Assembly (NCBI RefSeq): GCF_900215325.1
Contig: NZ_OCMS01000003.1
Location: forward strand, 372,001 to 436,000
DNA length: 64,000 bases
Reading direction: 5' to 3'
DNA from: Fibrobacter sp. UWB16
Lineage (GTDB): Bacteria; Fibrobacterota; Fibrobacteria; Fibrobacterales; Fibrobacteraceae
The stretch's first letter is position 1, and the number at the start of each line of letters is the position of its first letter. The position numbers and the translations under genes are program-made. This document shows, in pieces, positions 26,816-35,232 of the stretch. Under the pieces are notes generated by a model, which was given only the letters and a program-made list of their open reading frames with translations, was not told where the DNA came from and made no database searches.

Positions 26816-28318
26816 TTACTTCACGAAGCTTGCCGGAAGCGTGAACTGCTTGAGGAACGGCCAGCCAATGCTAGCGTCACCGTAGTCGTGACCACCGCCC
26901 TGCTTGGTGCAGAGCACGACCTTCGTGCCGTCCTTGCAGTTGGAGTATTCCTGGCAACCATTGGAGTTCTTGGTCGGAGAGCCTGTGCAGCCGTTCTTTT
27001 CGGCCCAGAACTTGAAGGTGCCTTCGGCGCCAAGGAAGTTCAAACCGTCGTTGAAGCCGCTATCGCCACCTTGGTAACGGCAGACCGGGTCATTCGTGCC
27101 GCGGAAGTTGATGACAGAAATCGGACGAGACATCTTGCATTGAGCACTGTTGGTCTTGTTCAAGTCCATAGCTGCTGGAGCAACTGCGGCGAAGACATCG
27201 GACATCATGCAAGCCACGTGGTTACTCATACCGCCACCCATCGAGAAGCCGGTAGCGTAGATGCGCTGCGGGTCGATGCAGGCGATTTCTTTGAGCTTAT
27301 CAATCATTGCGTAAGAGAACTTGACGTCATCGTCGTTGGAGCAGCAGGGGCCGACGTTCCAGCCGTTACCCATTCCACCCGGTTTGCCAGTGCCGTCCGG
27401 ATAAAGCGTGATTACGCCTTCGGGGTCAGTCTTGGCCTTGTACGGAGAACTGCCAAATTCGCCTGAACCGCTACCGCCAATCGGGTGGTAGTCAATAACG
27501 AGCGGTACGGGCTTGTCACCCTTGTAGGCGCTCGGCACGTGCATAATGAATGTACGTTTCTTGCCATCGACGGTCACGTCCATGTTCTGTCTATCTACGG
27601 GCTTTACCGTCTTGCCGGCGCAGTCAACGATGATTTGTTCAATCTTGGCGCTGCTAGAAGATTCTTCAACGCTAGAAGAAGAAACCTTTGCGGAAGAACT
27701 AGATTCAATCTTTTTGCTAGAACTGGACTGAGCACTAGCCTTGGCCATCTTGACGATGACGCCCGTTTCAACTTCGGCCTTAGCCTGGTAGGTGGCGTTC
27801 TGGTAGCCTTCCAGTGAGAACTGCAAGAACGGCAGCGGATCACCTTCCTTCATGAGGGTGACTGTCTTGCCTATCTGGTAGGTAGCGCGGTTTCCGTCGG
27901 CGTTAATGCGGAGGAACTTGGCGCCCTTAGCCATAGTCTTGTTCAAGTCGACCTGCATAAAGCCGTCGATGTTATGTTCCGTCTTGGAGGCGCAAACTTT
28001 GCCGAGTGCATCCATCACGGACACGGTAATCGTTTGGGCCTTTACGCCGGAAATGGTAATGATGTTGTTGCTGAAACCGATGAAAGCCTTGGCTACCATA
28101 GCGGAGTGCAAACCTGCTTTCTCGTTAGAGATTGTAAATGTACCGTCTGCACCTGATGTGGATTCTATACCCGCATAGTTGAACGATGTAATCTTGACGC
28201 CGGAAAGTGCTCGGCCCGAACCTTCTGAGGTGATTGTGCCATCGATACTCCAAGCGAAAGACAGAGAGCTAAGCGCTGCTACTGTTCCTGCGAATGCCAT
28301 GGATTTAAACATGGTCAT
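26816..28318 (-). CDS. Secreted CE1-type esterase (feruloyl/acetylxylan) with Ser linkers
   Basis: The 500-residue product has a signal peptide (to ~22). An Ig-like carboxypeptidase-regulatory domain (~24-95, TITSEGSGRALSGVKITSF) and a second sandwich (~96-190) come next, then a linker with four SSSS blocks (~197-225). The alpha/beta-hydrolase domain (~240-500) is of the CE1/LpqC type: GFSMGGG nucleophile Ser359, RGTNDPVC acid region, GGGHDYGD catalytic His. It should split feruloyl or acetyl esters. Unlike every other enzyme here it lacks CBM6 and the C-terminal module, is on the other strand and has no convincing dyad, so it is an independent unit. AGGAG precedes the ATG. Confidence 0.85.
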   Translation of the reverse strand: MTMFKSMAFAGTVAALSSLSFAWSIDGTITSEGSGRALSGVKITSFNYAGIESTSGADGTFTISNEKAGLHSAMVAKAFIGFSNNIITISGVKAQTITVSVMDALGKVCASKTEHNIDGFMQVDLNKTMAKGAKFLRINADGNRATYQIGKTVTLMKEGDPLPFLQFSLEGYQNATYQAKAEVETGVIVKMAKASAQSSSSKKIESSSSAKVSSSSVEESSSSAKIEQIIVDCAGKTVKPVDRQNMDVTVDGKKRTFIMHVPSAYKGDKPVPLVIDYHPIGGSGSGEFGSSPYKAKTDPEGVITLYPDGTGKPGGMGNGWNVGPCCSNDDDVKFSYAMIDKLKEIACIDPQRIYATGFSMGGGMSNHVACMMSDVFAAVAPAAMDLNKTNSAQCKMSRPISVINFRGTNDPVCRYQGGDSGFNDGLNFLGAEGTFKFWAEKNGCTGSPTKNSNGCQEYSNCKDGTKVVLCTKQGGGHDYGDASIGWPFLKQFTLPASFVK

Positions 28319-28541
28319 AGCGACTCCTTTTTATAGTTAAACATTCCAAACTCTATTCATCCACCGGGTCCAACCAAATCCCCCGAACTTCGCTAGACCT
28401 GTACAAAATATAGATGGATGTTTCTTAGGTGTTGCGAAATGGTGTTGTGAAAAATTATAAAGCGTTGTGAAAATTGCGAAAAGGAATTTTTACAAAAGAG
28501 GCGCGGTTTTCGACACGTTTTCGGGGTTGTAATGGGGTGTT

Positions 28542-28611
28542 ATTGATAAAAAATCCATAAAAAGGGCGTGCGATTGCGGGTTAAAACCATGTAAATGGGA
28601 TAAATTATGAT
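28542..28611 (+). promoter_or_regulatory. Dyad operator and -10 of the fourth GH43 gene
   Basis: ATTGA-TAAAAAA-TCCAT at 28542-28558; TATGAT at 28606-28611, 58.5 bp centre to centre. It lies in the 331-bp divergent gap 28319-28649, where nothing else was recognised except a very degenerate dyad at 28399-28415 that might serve the minus gene. Confidence 0.7.
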
Positions 28612-28649
28612 TGTTAATCTTATCTAGCCTTGGTTGGAAAGGAGTGATT

Positions 28650-30992
28650 ATGGGATTGTTTAGTAAGATGGCGAAGTCGGCTGTGGTTTTGGCTGCTTTT
28701 GCTGTAGTGAATAGTGCAGCCGTTAAGGTTAATAACCCGATCATGTATGTCGATAGCCCGGACCCTTCCATTGTCCGTGTTGACGATGCTTATTACATGG
28801 TCACGACGACCATGCACTTTGCGCCTGGCGTGCCTGTTTTCAAGAGCACGGATTTGGCGCAGTGGCGTACTGTGGGTTATGCCTACCAGACGCTTGCCAA
28901 CAATGACCAGCAGAATTTGAATGGCGGCAAGGATGCCTACGGTAAGGGCTCCTGGGCATCGAGCATCCGCTACCACAAGGGATTTTTCTACGTGCTGACC
29001 CCGTCTTACACGACGGGCAAAACTCATTTGTACAAGACTGCCGATGTGGAAAGTGGCCAGTGGTCCGAAGTGCAGCTCCCGTTCTACCATGACCCTTCTT
29101 TGTTCTTTGATGACGATGGCACCGTGTGGGTGTTCTACGGCAGTGGTGACCAGATTAGCTACGTGCAGTTGAACGACGACGCTAGCGGCGTGAAGGCTGG
29201 TGGCCGTAGCGGTAAGCTCGGCGGCGTGAGCGTGAACCAGGCGACCGGCAAGAGCGGCTATATCGTGCAGCAGGAAGGCTCGCACATGGAAAAGGTAAAC
29301 GGCGAATACTATCTGTTCACGATTTCTTGGCCGAACGGTTCCTGCCGTACCGAAGTGGTTTACCGTTCTAAGAACCTCTTGAGCGGATATACAGGAAGAG
29401 TTTTCCTCTCTGATAACGGTGTTGCGCAGGGTGGCATTTTCGATACTCCCGATGGCAAGTGGTATGCGCTTTTGTTCCGCGATTCCGGCCCGGTTGGCCG
29501 TATGTCGCACTTGGTGCCGATGGAATGGAAAGACGGTTGGCCAGTGCCTACGAGCGGCTCCAAGGCCCCTTCGACAATCGACTTGCCGGAATCTCCGCTC
29601 CCGGGCTACGGCATGGTCACGAGTGACGATTTTGAATCTGGCGAACTTGCTCTCGAATGGCAGTTCAACCATAACCCCGATAACAAAAACTGGAGCTTGT
29701 CTGCAAATCCGGGTTACTTCCGCATTACAACAGGCCGCACCGATAGCCGTGTCGTGAATGCAAAGAACACTTTGACACAGCGTTCCTTTGGTCCTAAGAG
29801 TTCTGGCCGTACGCTTGTTGACGGCAAGGGCATGAAGGATGGCGATATGGCGGGCCTCGTTGCTTTGCAGGATGACAAGGGCTTTGTCGCGCTTGCAAAA
29901 GATGGCGGTAACTACAAGGTTGTGATGTACAGCGGAAACAAGGATGGCGAAAGACTTGTAACAAGTGAAAATCTTTCGGACTCCAAGGTTTATCTGCGAA
30001 TCGATTTTGACTTGCCGATTGACCGTGGTACTGCATATTTCTATTACAGCACCGATGGTAGCTCTTGGAAAAAGATTGGCAACGATGTGAAGCTCAATTA
30101 TGACCTCCACATGTTCGTGGGCGTGCGCTGGGGCCTCTTCAACTTTGCGACCAAGCAGGCGGGCGGCTATGCAGACTTCGACTGGTTCAAGGTCGGTACC
30201 GATGTGAACGATGAAATTTATCTCGACGGCGCTGGTTCTGAACCTGTTCCGCAGACTCCGTTCTGTGCTGCAGGCGAAAACTGCCCTGCAAATGCAATCC
30301 CGGGCAAGATTGAAGCTGAAAACTTTGACGTGCCGGGCAAGGGCAAGGATGGTTCCTCTTACTATGATGGCGATTCCGAGAACCACGGCGATAGCGACTA
30401 TCGCAAGGGCACTGGCGTGGACCTTTACAAGAAGGCAACTGGCGTCATTGTGGGCTACAACAGCGAAGGCGACTGGCTCGAATATACCGTGAATGTGAAG
30501 GAAGCTGGTGACTACACCATGTTTGCTGCGGTTGCTGCAGCGGGCTCCACCTCGAGCTTCAAGCTCTCCTTGGATGGCAAGGATATCACCGAAGAAATTG
30601 CGGTGCCTGCCGCAAGTTCCGGCGAAGAAAATTATGACGATTATAACAAGGTAAAAGCAAACGTAAAACTCCCGGAAGGCGAACATGTACTCCGCTTCAC
30701 GGTTGTTGGCTCTTGGCTTGATATCGACTACTTCACGTTCGTGAAGGGTGCGGATGCTAAGGATCCGGAACCTATCGAGCCTATCGGTATTGCTAATGCT
30801 GTCCGCTACGGTGTGCAGGGCGCGCAGGTATATCGCGTCTACAGCCTCAACGGTGCTTTTGTCGGCCGCATCGATGCCATGAATAGCGTTGATGTGCGTA
30901 GCAAGGTGAACAGCCTCGTGAAGGAAAGCGGCGTGTACCTCGTCAAGTCCCTCACCACCGGCACCTCCCACCGCCTCTCCGTAACAAAGTAA
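28650..30992 (+). CDS. Secreted GH43 beta-xylosidase/arabinofuranosidase with C-terminal sandwich and CBM6
   Basis: The 780-residue protein belongs to a different GH43 branch from the first three. Catalytic Asp is in DSPDPSIVRVDD, modulator Asp in YHDPSLFFDDDG, acid Glu in QEGSHMEKVNGEYY. A large second beta-sandwich (~325-530, DDFESGELALEWQFNHNPDN to YADFDWFKVG) is typical of XynB-like GH43 proteins. Then come CBM6 (~547-701, GDWLEYTVNV, WLDIDYFTF) and the C-terminal module (~712-780, YRVYSLNGAFVGRI). The CBM6 is nearly the same as that of the GH10 gene at 49402. ATG at 28650 with GGAG upstream was chosen over the longer frame from 28611, which would start inside the promoter. Confidence 0.9.
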   Translation: MGLFSKMAKSAVVLAAFAVVNSAAVKVNNPIMYVDSPDPSIVRVDDAYYMVTTTMHFAPGVPVFKSTDLAQWRTVGYAYQTLANNDQQNLNGGKDAYGKGSWASSIRYHKGFFYVLTPSYTTGKTHLYKTADVESGQWSEVQLPFYHDPSLFFDDDGTVWVFYGSGDQISYVQLNDDASGVKAGGRSGKLGGVSVNQATGKSGYIVQQEGSHMEKVNGEYYLFTISWPNGSCRTEVVYRSKNLLSGYTGRVFLSDNGVAQGGIFDTPDGKWYALLFRDSGPVGRMSHLVPMEWKDGWPVPTSGSKAPSTIDLPESPLPGYGMVTSDDFESGELALEWQFNHNPDNKNWSLSANPGYFRITTGRTDSRVVNAKNTLTQRSFGPKSSGRTLVDGKGMKDGDMAGLVALQDDKGFVALAKDGGNYKVVMYSGNKDGERLVTSENLSDSKVYLRIDFDLPIDRGTAYFYYSTDGSSWKKIGNDVKLNYDLHMFVGVRWGLFNFATKQAGGYADFDWFKVGTDVNDEIYLDGAGSEPVPQTPFCAAGENCPANAIPGKIEAENFDVPGKGKDGSSYYDGDSENHGDSDYRKGTGVDLYKKATGVIVGYNSEGDWLEYTVNVKEAGDYTMFAAVAAAGSTSSFKLSLDGKDITEEIAVPAASSGEENYDDYNKVKANVKLPEGEHVLRFTVVGSWLDIDYFTFVKGADAKDPEPIEPIGIANAVRYGVQGAQVYRVYSLNGAFVGRIDAMNSVDVRSKVNSLVKESGVYLVKSLTTGTSHRLSVTK

Positions 30993-31030
30993 TTCTTCAT
31001 ATTAATTCATAGTTCCTCAAACACCCCCAA

Positions 31031-31088
31031 GGCTTGGATGCACCCGCGGAAAGCTTGCTTTCCTGCGGGTATATCCAAGCCGTTTTTG
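31031..31088 (+). terminator. Long terminator after the fourth GH43 gene (copy 1)
   Basis: Nested stems GGCTTGGAT/ATCCAAGCC and CCCGC-GGAAAGC/GCTTTCC-GCGGG, then GTTTTTG. Confidence 0.88.
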
Positions 31089-31142
31089 TGTTCTTAAAAC
31101 ACCCTATCACACATTTCCAGAACAACCAAGAGGCCAGAATCA

Positions 31143-31189
31143 CATCTCGGAAAGCTTGCTTTCCTGCGGGTATATCCAAGCCGCTTTTG
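31143..31189 (+). repeat. Partial second copy of the long terminator
   Basis: The right half of the terminator (GGAAAGCTTGCTTTCCTGCG and on to AAGCCGCTTTTG) recurs 101 bp downstream, together with the flanking ACACCC-TA-ACACATTT. Its outer left arm is lost. The stretch 30993-31339 holds these repeats and the next promoter, no gene. Confidence 0.8.
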
Positions 31190-31232
31190 TGTTCTGTAAA
31201 CACCCCTATTACACATTTTATCCCCTCAACCC

Positions 31233-31305
31233 ATTGTCAAAACCGCAATGGAAAATGTTTACCGCTAAGTGATAATCGCCAATCCAAAAGGTATTTTCTT
31301 CATAG
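31233..31305 (+). promoter_or_regulatory. Dyad operator and weak -10 of the plus-strand CE1-type gene
   Basis: ATTGT-CAAAACC-GCAAT at 31233-31249; a weak TCATAG at 31300-31305, 61.5 bp away. Confidence 0.55.
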
Positions 31306-31339
31306 GTAAAATGGGAAATAAACCTCAAGGAGTAGAGGT

Positions 31340-32836
31340 ATGTTTGGTAAAATTTTTAAGAAGGCGCATTGCGTCCTTTCTCTTGCCGTATTGGCGAGTC
31401 TCACCACTTTTTCATTTGCAGACAACATTAATGTGAACGGCACGAACCGTACCATGAATGTGTATGCGCCGAAAAATATTGAAAAGGGCCGCCCGCTCAT
31501 CATCCAGATGCACGGTATGAATCAGGATGCCCCGTATCAGCAGAACGCCGCCAAGTGGGAGCCGATTGCCGATACCGCACGATTTGTGGTCGTGTTCCCG
31601 AACGGTCAAAACAAGGCCTGGGACATCGGTGGCGACAAGGACATCAATTTCCTCAAGGCGATTATCAACGAAATGTACAACAAGTACGGCATTGACAAAA
31701 ATCGCGTGTATGTTTCGGGATTCTCGATGGGCGGCATGATGAGCTACCATGCGGCAAACAAGATGGGCGATATGATTGCTGCCATTGCCCCGGTTTCTGG
31801 TGGCGGTGGCGTGAACTCGCCCAAGCGCGCCATGCCGATTATGCATACCCACGGCACTTCCGATGACGTGGTAAATTACAGCAGCACCGTGAATACCCTC
31901 AAGGGCTGGGTCTCTGCGCAAAAATGCTCTTCAAGTTCCAAAGTCACAAAGCCGTATCCATCAAGCAAGCCGGGTTCTGCCGCCTCTCTCGAAGTCTGGA
32001 GCGGCTGCAAGGATAACGTCGAAGTCCGCTTGCTCACCATTGCAGGCAAGGGCCACTGGTATTCCATGGACGAGGCGGTCAGTGTCAACACGAGCGTTGA
32101 AATCTGGAATTTTGTCAAGAATTATTCGCTGGACGGCTCTTCGCTTCCGCCGCCAATTCAGGTGCCGACCGACCGCGACAGCATTTTCAACGGTGGCTTC
32201 GATTCGACCGACGTGGCCTGGACTTTACAGACTCACGGCAGTGCCGCTGCTACAGGTGACGTGAAAAATGGCAAGTATCAGCTTGACATTTCTGCCATCG
32301 GCACGGAAAATTACCAGGTGCAGGTGATTCAGCACGACTTGCACCTCGAAAAAGGTCAGTGGTACGAAGTGAGCTTTGATGCTAGCGCTGGCGCCTCTCG
32401 CACGCTCGAAGTAAACGTGGAACAGCACACGGATCCGTGGGCAAGCTACCTCACCGAAAAGAAGAATTTTGAAATCGGCAAGGAATCCAAGAAGTATTCT
32501 TTCCAGTTCCAGATGACCGCCGCCACCGACAAGGATTCCCGCTTGAGCTTCAATGCGGGCGCCTCGACAGGCACGCTCACGCTTGATAATGTCACGCTCA
32601 AGAAAATTGCGGAACCGGACCCGGGAACAATTGCACTTGCGCCATATCTCCGCCTCCAAACGGCAAGCGGCAAGTTCGGTGTCTATAACCTCGCGGGCAA
32701 ACGCCTTGGATTTGTCGAAATCATCGAAAACGACGTGCCGAACATCCAAAAAACGATGAAAAATGCTGGCTTTGGCAAGGGCGTTTACATCTTGCGCAAC
32801 AAAACACGTTCGTTCATGTTGCCCGTTGACCGGTAA
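31340..32836 (+). CDS. Secreted CE1-type esterase with CBM4/9-like module
   Basis: The 498-residue protein has a signal peptide (to ~27). The CE1/LpqC-type alpha/beta-hydrolase (~30-265) has LIIQMHGMNQDA oxyanion region, nucleophile Ser129 in VSGFSMGGMM, HTHGTSDDVV and KGHWYSMDE (His). A CBM4/9-like jelly roll (~275-425, IFNGGFDSTDVAWTL to GTLTLDNVTLKKI) replaces the usual CBM6, and the C-terminal module is at ~435-498 (FGVYNLAGKRLGFV...GVYILRNK). It likely releases feruloyl or acetyl groups from xylan. A short serine run (CSSSSK) interrupts the esterase domain near residue 196. AAGGAG lies upstream of the ATG. Confidence 0.88.
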   Translation: MFGKIFKKAHCVLSLAVLASLTTFSFADNINVNGTNRTMNVYAPKNIEKGRPLIIQMHGMNQDAPYQQNAAKWEPIADTARFVVVFPNGQNKAWDIGGDKDINFLKAIINEMYNKYGIDKNRVYVSGFSMGGMMSYHAANKMGDMIAAIAPVSGGGGVNSPKRAMPIMHTHGTSDDVVNYSSTVNTLKGWVSAQKCSSSSKVTKPYPSSKPGSAASLEVWSGCKDNVEVRLLTIAGKGHWYSMDEAVSVNTSVEIWNFVKNYSLDGSSLPPPIQVPTDRDSIFNGGFDSTDVAWTLQTHGSAAATGDVKNGKYQLDISAIGTENYQVQVIQHDLHLEKGQWYEVSFDASAGASRTLEVNVEQHTDPWASYLTEKKNFEIGKESKKYSFQFQMTAATDKDSRLSFNAGASTGTLTLDNVTLKKIAEPDPGTIALAPYLRLQTASGKFGVYNLAGKRLGFVEIIENDVPNIQKTMKNAGFGKGVYILRNKTRSFMLPVDR

Positions 32837-32866
32837 AAGGCTAAAAAGTTTCGTTCTCTCTCACCA

Positions 32867-32902
32867 AGAGCGCTCCCTGGCTTCGGGGACGCTCTTTTTT
32901 TA
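32867..32902 (+). terminator. Terminator after the plus-strand CE1-type gene
   Basis: Stem AGAGCG-TCCC/GGGG-CGCTCT followed by eight T residues. Confidence 0.85.
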
Positions 32903-32970
32903 CATCTCTCAATAACTAACCACTAGAAACCAATGACTCTTGACTAATAAATAATAACTAATTATCCATC

Positions 32971-33042
32971 GTGGATAAAATGTCAAAGGAACATGTGTAA
33001 TCCCTTTATTTTTTTTTGTTTTTTAGGGGGTATTTTTAGTTT
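32971..33042 (+). promoter_or_regulatory. Dyad operator and -10 of the GH27 gene
   Basis: GTGGA-TAAAATG-TCAAA at 32971-32987; TAGTTT at 33037-33042, 60.5 bp away. An extra palindrome ATCCATCGTGGAT overlaps its left edge. Confidence 0.65.
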
Positions 33043-33076
33043 GGGGATGATTAATACTTAGGATACAGGAGTGCTT

Positions 33077-34969
33077 ATGTTTGGTTTGAACAAGAAAAAT
33101 GGTCGCAAGTTTGGAGTGCTAGCTTCTTTGGCTTTAGCGGGATTGGTTTCCCAGGCCTTTGCGCATCCGGATAGCTTGGTGCTTACGCCCCCGCTCGGGT
33201 GGAACAGCTGGAACGTTTTCCACGAAAACATCAACGAAAAGCAGATTCAGGAAATTGCCGACGCGATGGTCAATTCCGGCCTGAAGGATGCGGGCTACAT
33301 CTACCTGAACCTTGACGATAACTGGATGGACACCAAGCGCGATGCCCAGGGCAACCTCCAGAACAACCCGAAGACTTTCCCGAGTGGCATGAAGGCCATC
33401 GCTGATTACGTGCATAAGAAGGGCCTGAAGTTTGGCCTTTACGGCGACCGTGGCAAACGCACCTGCCACCATTACAATAGCAACTGGCAAAGCGAAAGTG
33501 GTTCCAACGGCCACGAAGTTCAGGACGCCAAGAAGCTCGCTGAATGGGGCGTTGACTACTGGAAGTACGATAACTGCGACTCGGATCCGAGAACGCAGGA
33601 AAAAGATTACACTGCAATGTCCAACGCTCTCCGCAATTCCGGACGCGACATCGTGTTCAGCATTTGCATGTGGGAATACAAGGACTGGATGCCGAAAATT
33701 GCTAACCTCTGGCGCACCACTTTCGACATTGGTCCCGAATGGATTTCGACTTCGTGGTACCGCGGCGTCTACGAAATTATCGATGCGAACAACAAGTATT
33801 GGCAGATTGCAAAGCCCGGTCACTGGAATGACCCGGACATGCTCGAAGTAGGTAACAGAGGCCTCTCTTACGAGGAACAGCGCTCCCAGATGACGATGTG
33901 GTCCATCATGGCTGCTCCCATCATGATCAGTTCCGATGTGCGCAACATGAGCAACGAGACTAAGGAACTCTACCTGAACAAGGACATGATTGCCATTAAC
34001 CAGGACTCCTTGGGCGTTCAGGGCCACCGCATTTCTGACAAGAATGGCAAGCAGGTTTGGACCAAGCCTTTGAAAAATGGCGATATCGCCGTGGCGCTTC
34101 TCAATAACAACAATTCTACCCAGACCGTCGAATGCAACTTTAAAGACATTGGCGTGGAAGGCGAAGTAGAAGTCCGCGATGCCTGGAAAAAGAAGGATTT
34201 GGGACCGGTCTCTAGTGTTTCTATTGAACTCCCGGCTCATGGTTCTGCACTGCTCCGCTTGGTTTTAAAGCCGGTTCCGCGCGAACCGTTCAAGGGCAAG
34301 CCTCTTGACATTCCGGGTAAGATCGAAGTGGAAGATTTCGATGTGAACGGCGTGGGTCAGGGCAACACCACTTACAACGAAAGCGATACAGAAAATCACG
34401 GCGATTCCGATTACCGCCCGGGTACTGGCGTGGACCTTTACAAGAAGGCTACCGGTGTCATTGTTGGCTACAACCAGGCAGGCGAATGGCTTGAATACAC
34501 CGTGAACGTTGCCGCATCTGGAAAATACACCATGAAGGCTTCCGTGGCTTCGGCCAATAGCACTTCGAGCTTCAAGCTCTCCATGGATGGCAAGGACATT
34601 ACTGATGAAATCCCGGTTCCTGCTGCAACTGAGGGCGAAGACAATTATGACGAATACAACGAGGTCAAGGCCGACGTGAACTTGACCGAGGGTGAACACA
34701 TTCTCCGCTTTACTGTAACCGGCGACTGGATGGATATTGACTACATCGAGTTCGTTGATGAAAAGGTTGGGCTTGCAAAAACTCGTCTCACGTCGTTTGA
34801 ATCCGAGAATTCCTACAACGTGTTCAGCGCAACGGGTAAGCACCTCGGCCGCGTGGACTTGAATGGCGCTAGCATGCCGCAGGCGCTCAAGAACGCTGGG
34901 TATGCACGTGGCACGTACATGGTGCGCTCTGTCAAGGGTAACCAAATCCAGCGTGTGAACGTTCGCTAA
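33077..34969 (+). CDS. Secreted GH27 alpha-galactosidase with CBM6
   Basis: The 630-residue protein has a signal peptide (MFGLNKKNGRKFGVLASLAL region, to ~29). The GH27 barrel and sandwich (~32-400) show TPPLGWNSWNVF, nucleophile Asp165 in YWKYDNCD and acid/base Asp254 in HWNDPDMLEVG. CBM6 (~410-559, GEWLEYTVNV, WMDIDYIEF) and the C-terminal module (~568-630) follow. It should remove alpha-galactose; a beta-L-arabinopyranosidase activity, known in some GH27, is also possible. ATG at 33077 with AGGAG five bases upstream was preferred to GTG at 33071, which lies inside the ribosome site. Confidence 0.92.
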   Translation: MFGLNKKNGRKFGVLASLALAGLVSQAFAHPDSLVLTPPLGWNSWNVFHENINEKQIQEIADAMVNSGLKDAGYIYLNLDDNWMDTKRDAQGNLQNNPKTFPSGMKAIADYVHKKGLKFGLYGDRGKRTCHHYNSNWQSESGSNGHEVQDAKKLAEWGVDYWKYDNCDSDPRTQEKDYTAMSNALRNSGRDIVFSICMWEYKDWMPKIANLWRTTFDIGPEWISTSWYRGVYEIIDANNKYWQIAKPGHWNDPDMLEVGNRGLSYEEQRSQMTMWSIMAAPIMISSDVRNMSNETKELYLNKDMIAINQDSLGVQGHRISDKNGKQVWTKPLKNGDIAVALLNNNNSTQTVECNFKDIGVEGEVEVRDAWKKKDLGPVSSVSIELPAHGSALLRLVLKPVPREPFKGKPLDIPGKIEVEDFDVNGVGQGNTTYNESDTENHGDSDYRPGTGVDLYKKATGVIVGYNQAGEWLEYTVNVAASGKYTMKASVASANSTSSFKLSMDGKDITDEIPVPAATEGEDNYDEYNEVKADVNLTEGEHILRFTVTGDWMDIDYIEFVDEKVGLAKTRLTSFESENSYNVFSATGKHLGRVDLNGASMPQALKNAGYARGTYMVRSVKGNQIQRVNVR

Positions 34970-34984
34970 ATAGCACTTTGCGTT

Positions 34985-35009
34985 GTTTCCCCGGCCTTTG
35001 TGCCGGGGC
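34985..35009. repeat. Palindromic intergenic repeat
   Basis: CCCCGGCCTTTGTGCCGGGG, the same family as at 2983 and 47206, lies between the GH27 stop and its terminator. Confidence 0.7.
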
Positions 35010-35040
35010 AGCATTGAGATTTCTCCTCACAAACACATTC

Positions 35041-35070
35041 AAAATGCCTCGCGCTTCCGCGAGGCATTTT
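35041..35070. terminator. Terminator after the GH27 gene
   Basis: Perfect 13-bp stem AAAATGCCTCGCG/CGCGAGGCATTTT with loop CTTC. Confidence 0.88.
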
Positions 35071-35116
35071 GTGTAATTCCTAACTCTAAAAAAGAATATT
35101 CCACCCTCTCATAGCT

Positions 35117-35187
35117 ATGGATAAACAGTCCACAATATCTCGCCTTAAAACATGAAAAAAACGCATTTTCGAGAATAATTTTAGAGT
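35117..35187 (+). promoter_or_regulatory. Dyad operator and -10 of the beta-helix/GH43 operon
   Basis: ATGGA-TAAACAG-TCCAC at 35117-35133; TAGAGT at 35182-35187, 59.5 bp away. Confidence 0.68.
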
Positions 35188-35232
35188 GTTGTTAGGGCAA
35201 ACTATGTTTGGTTTTTAAACGTGAGGTTAGGT

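Noticed and set aside
28399-28415. Possible dyad ATCTA-N7-TACAG for the minus-strand CE1-type gene
   Set aside because: Only the AT core matches; both half-sites are poor and the spacing to a -10 (TAGAGT, 28350-28355) is about 54.5 bp.
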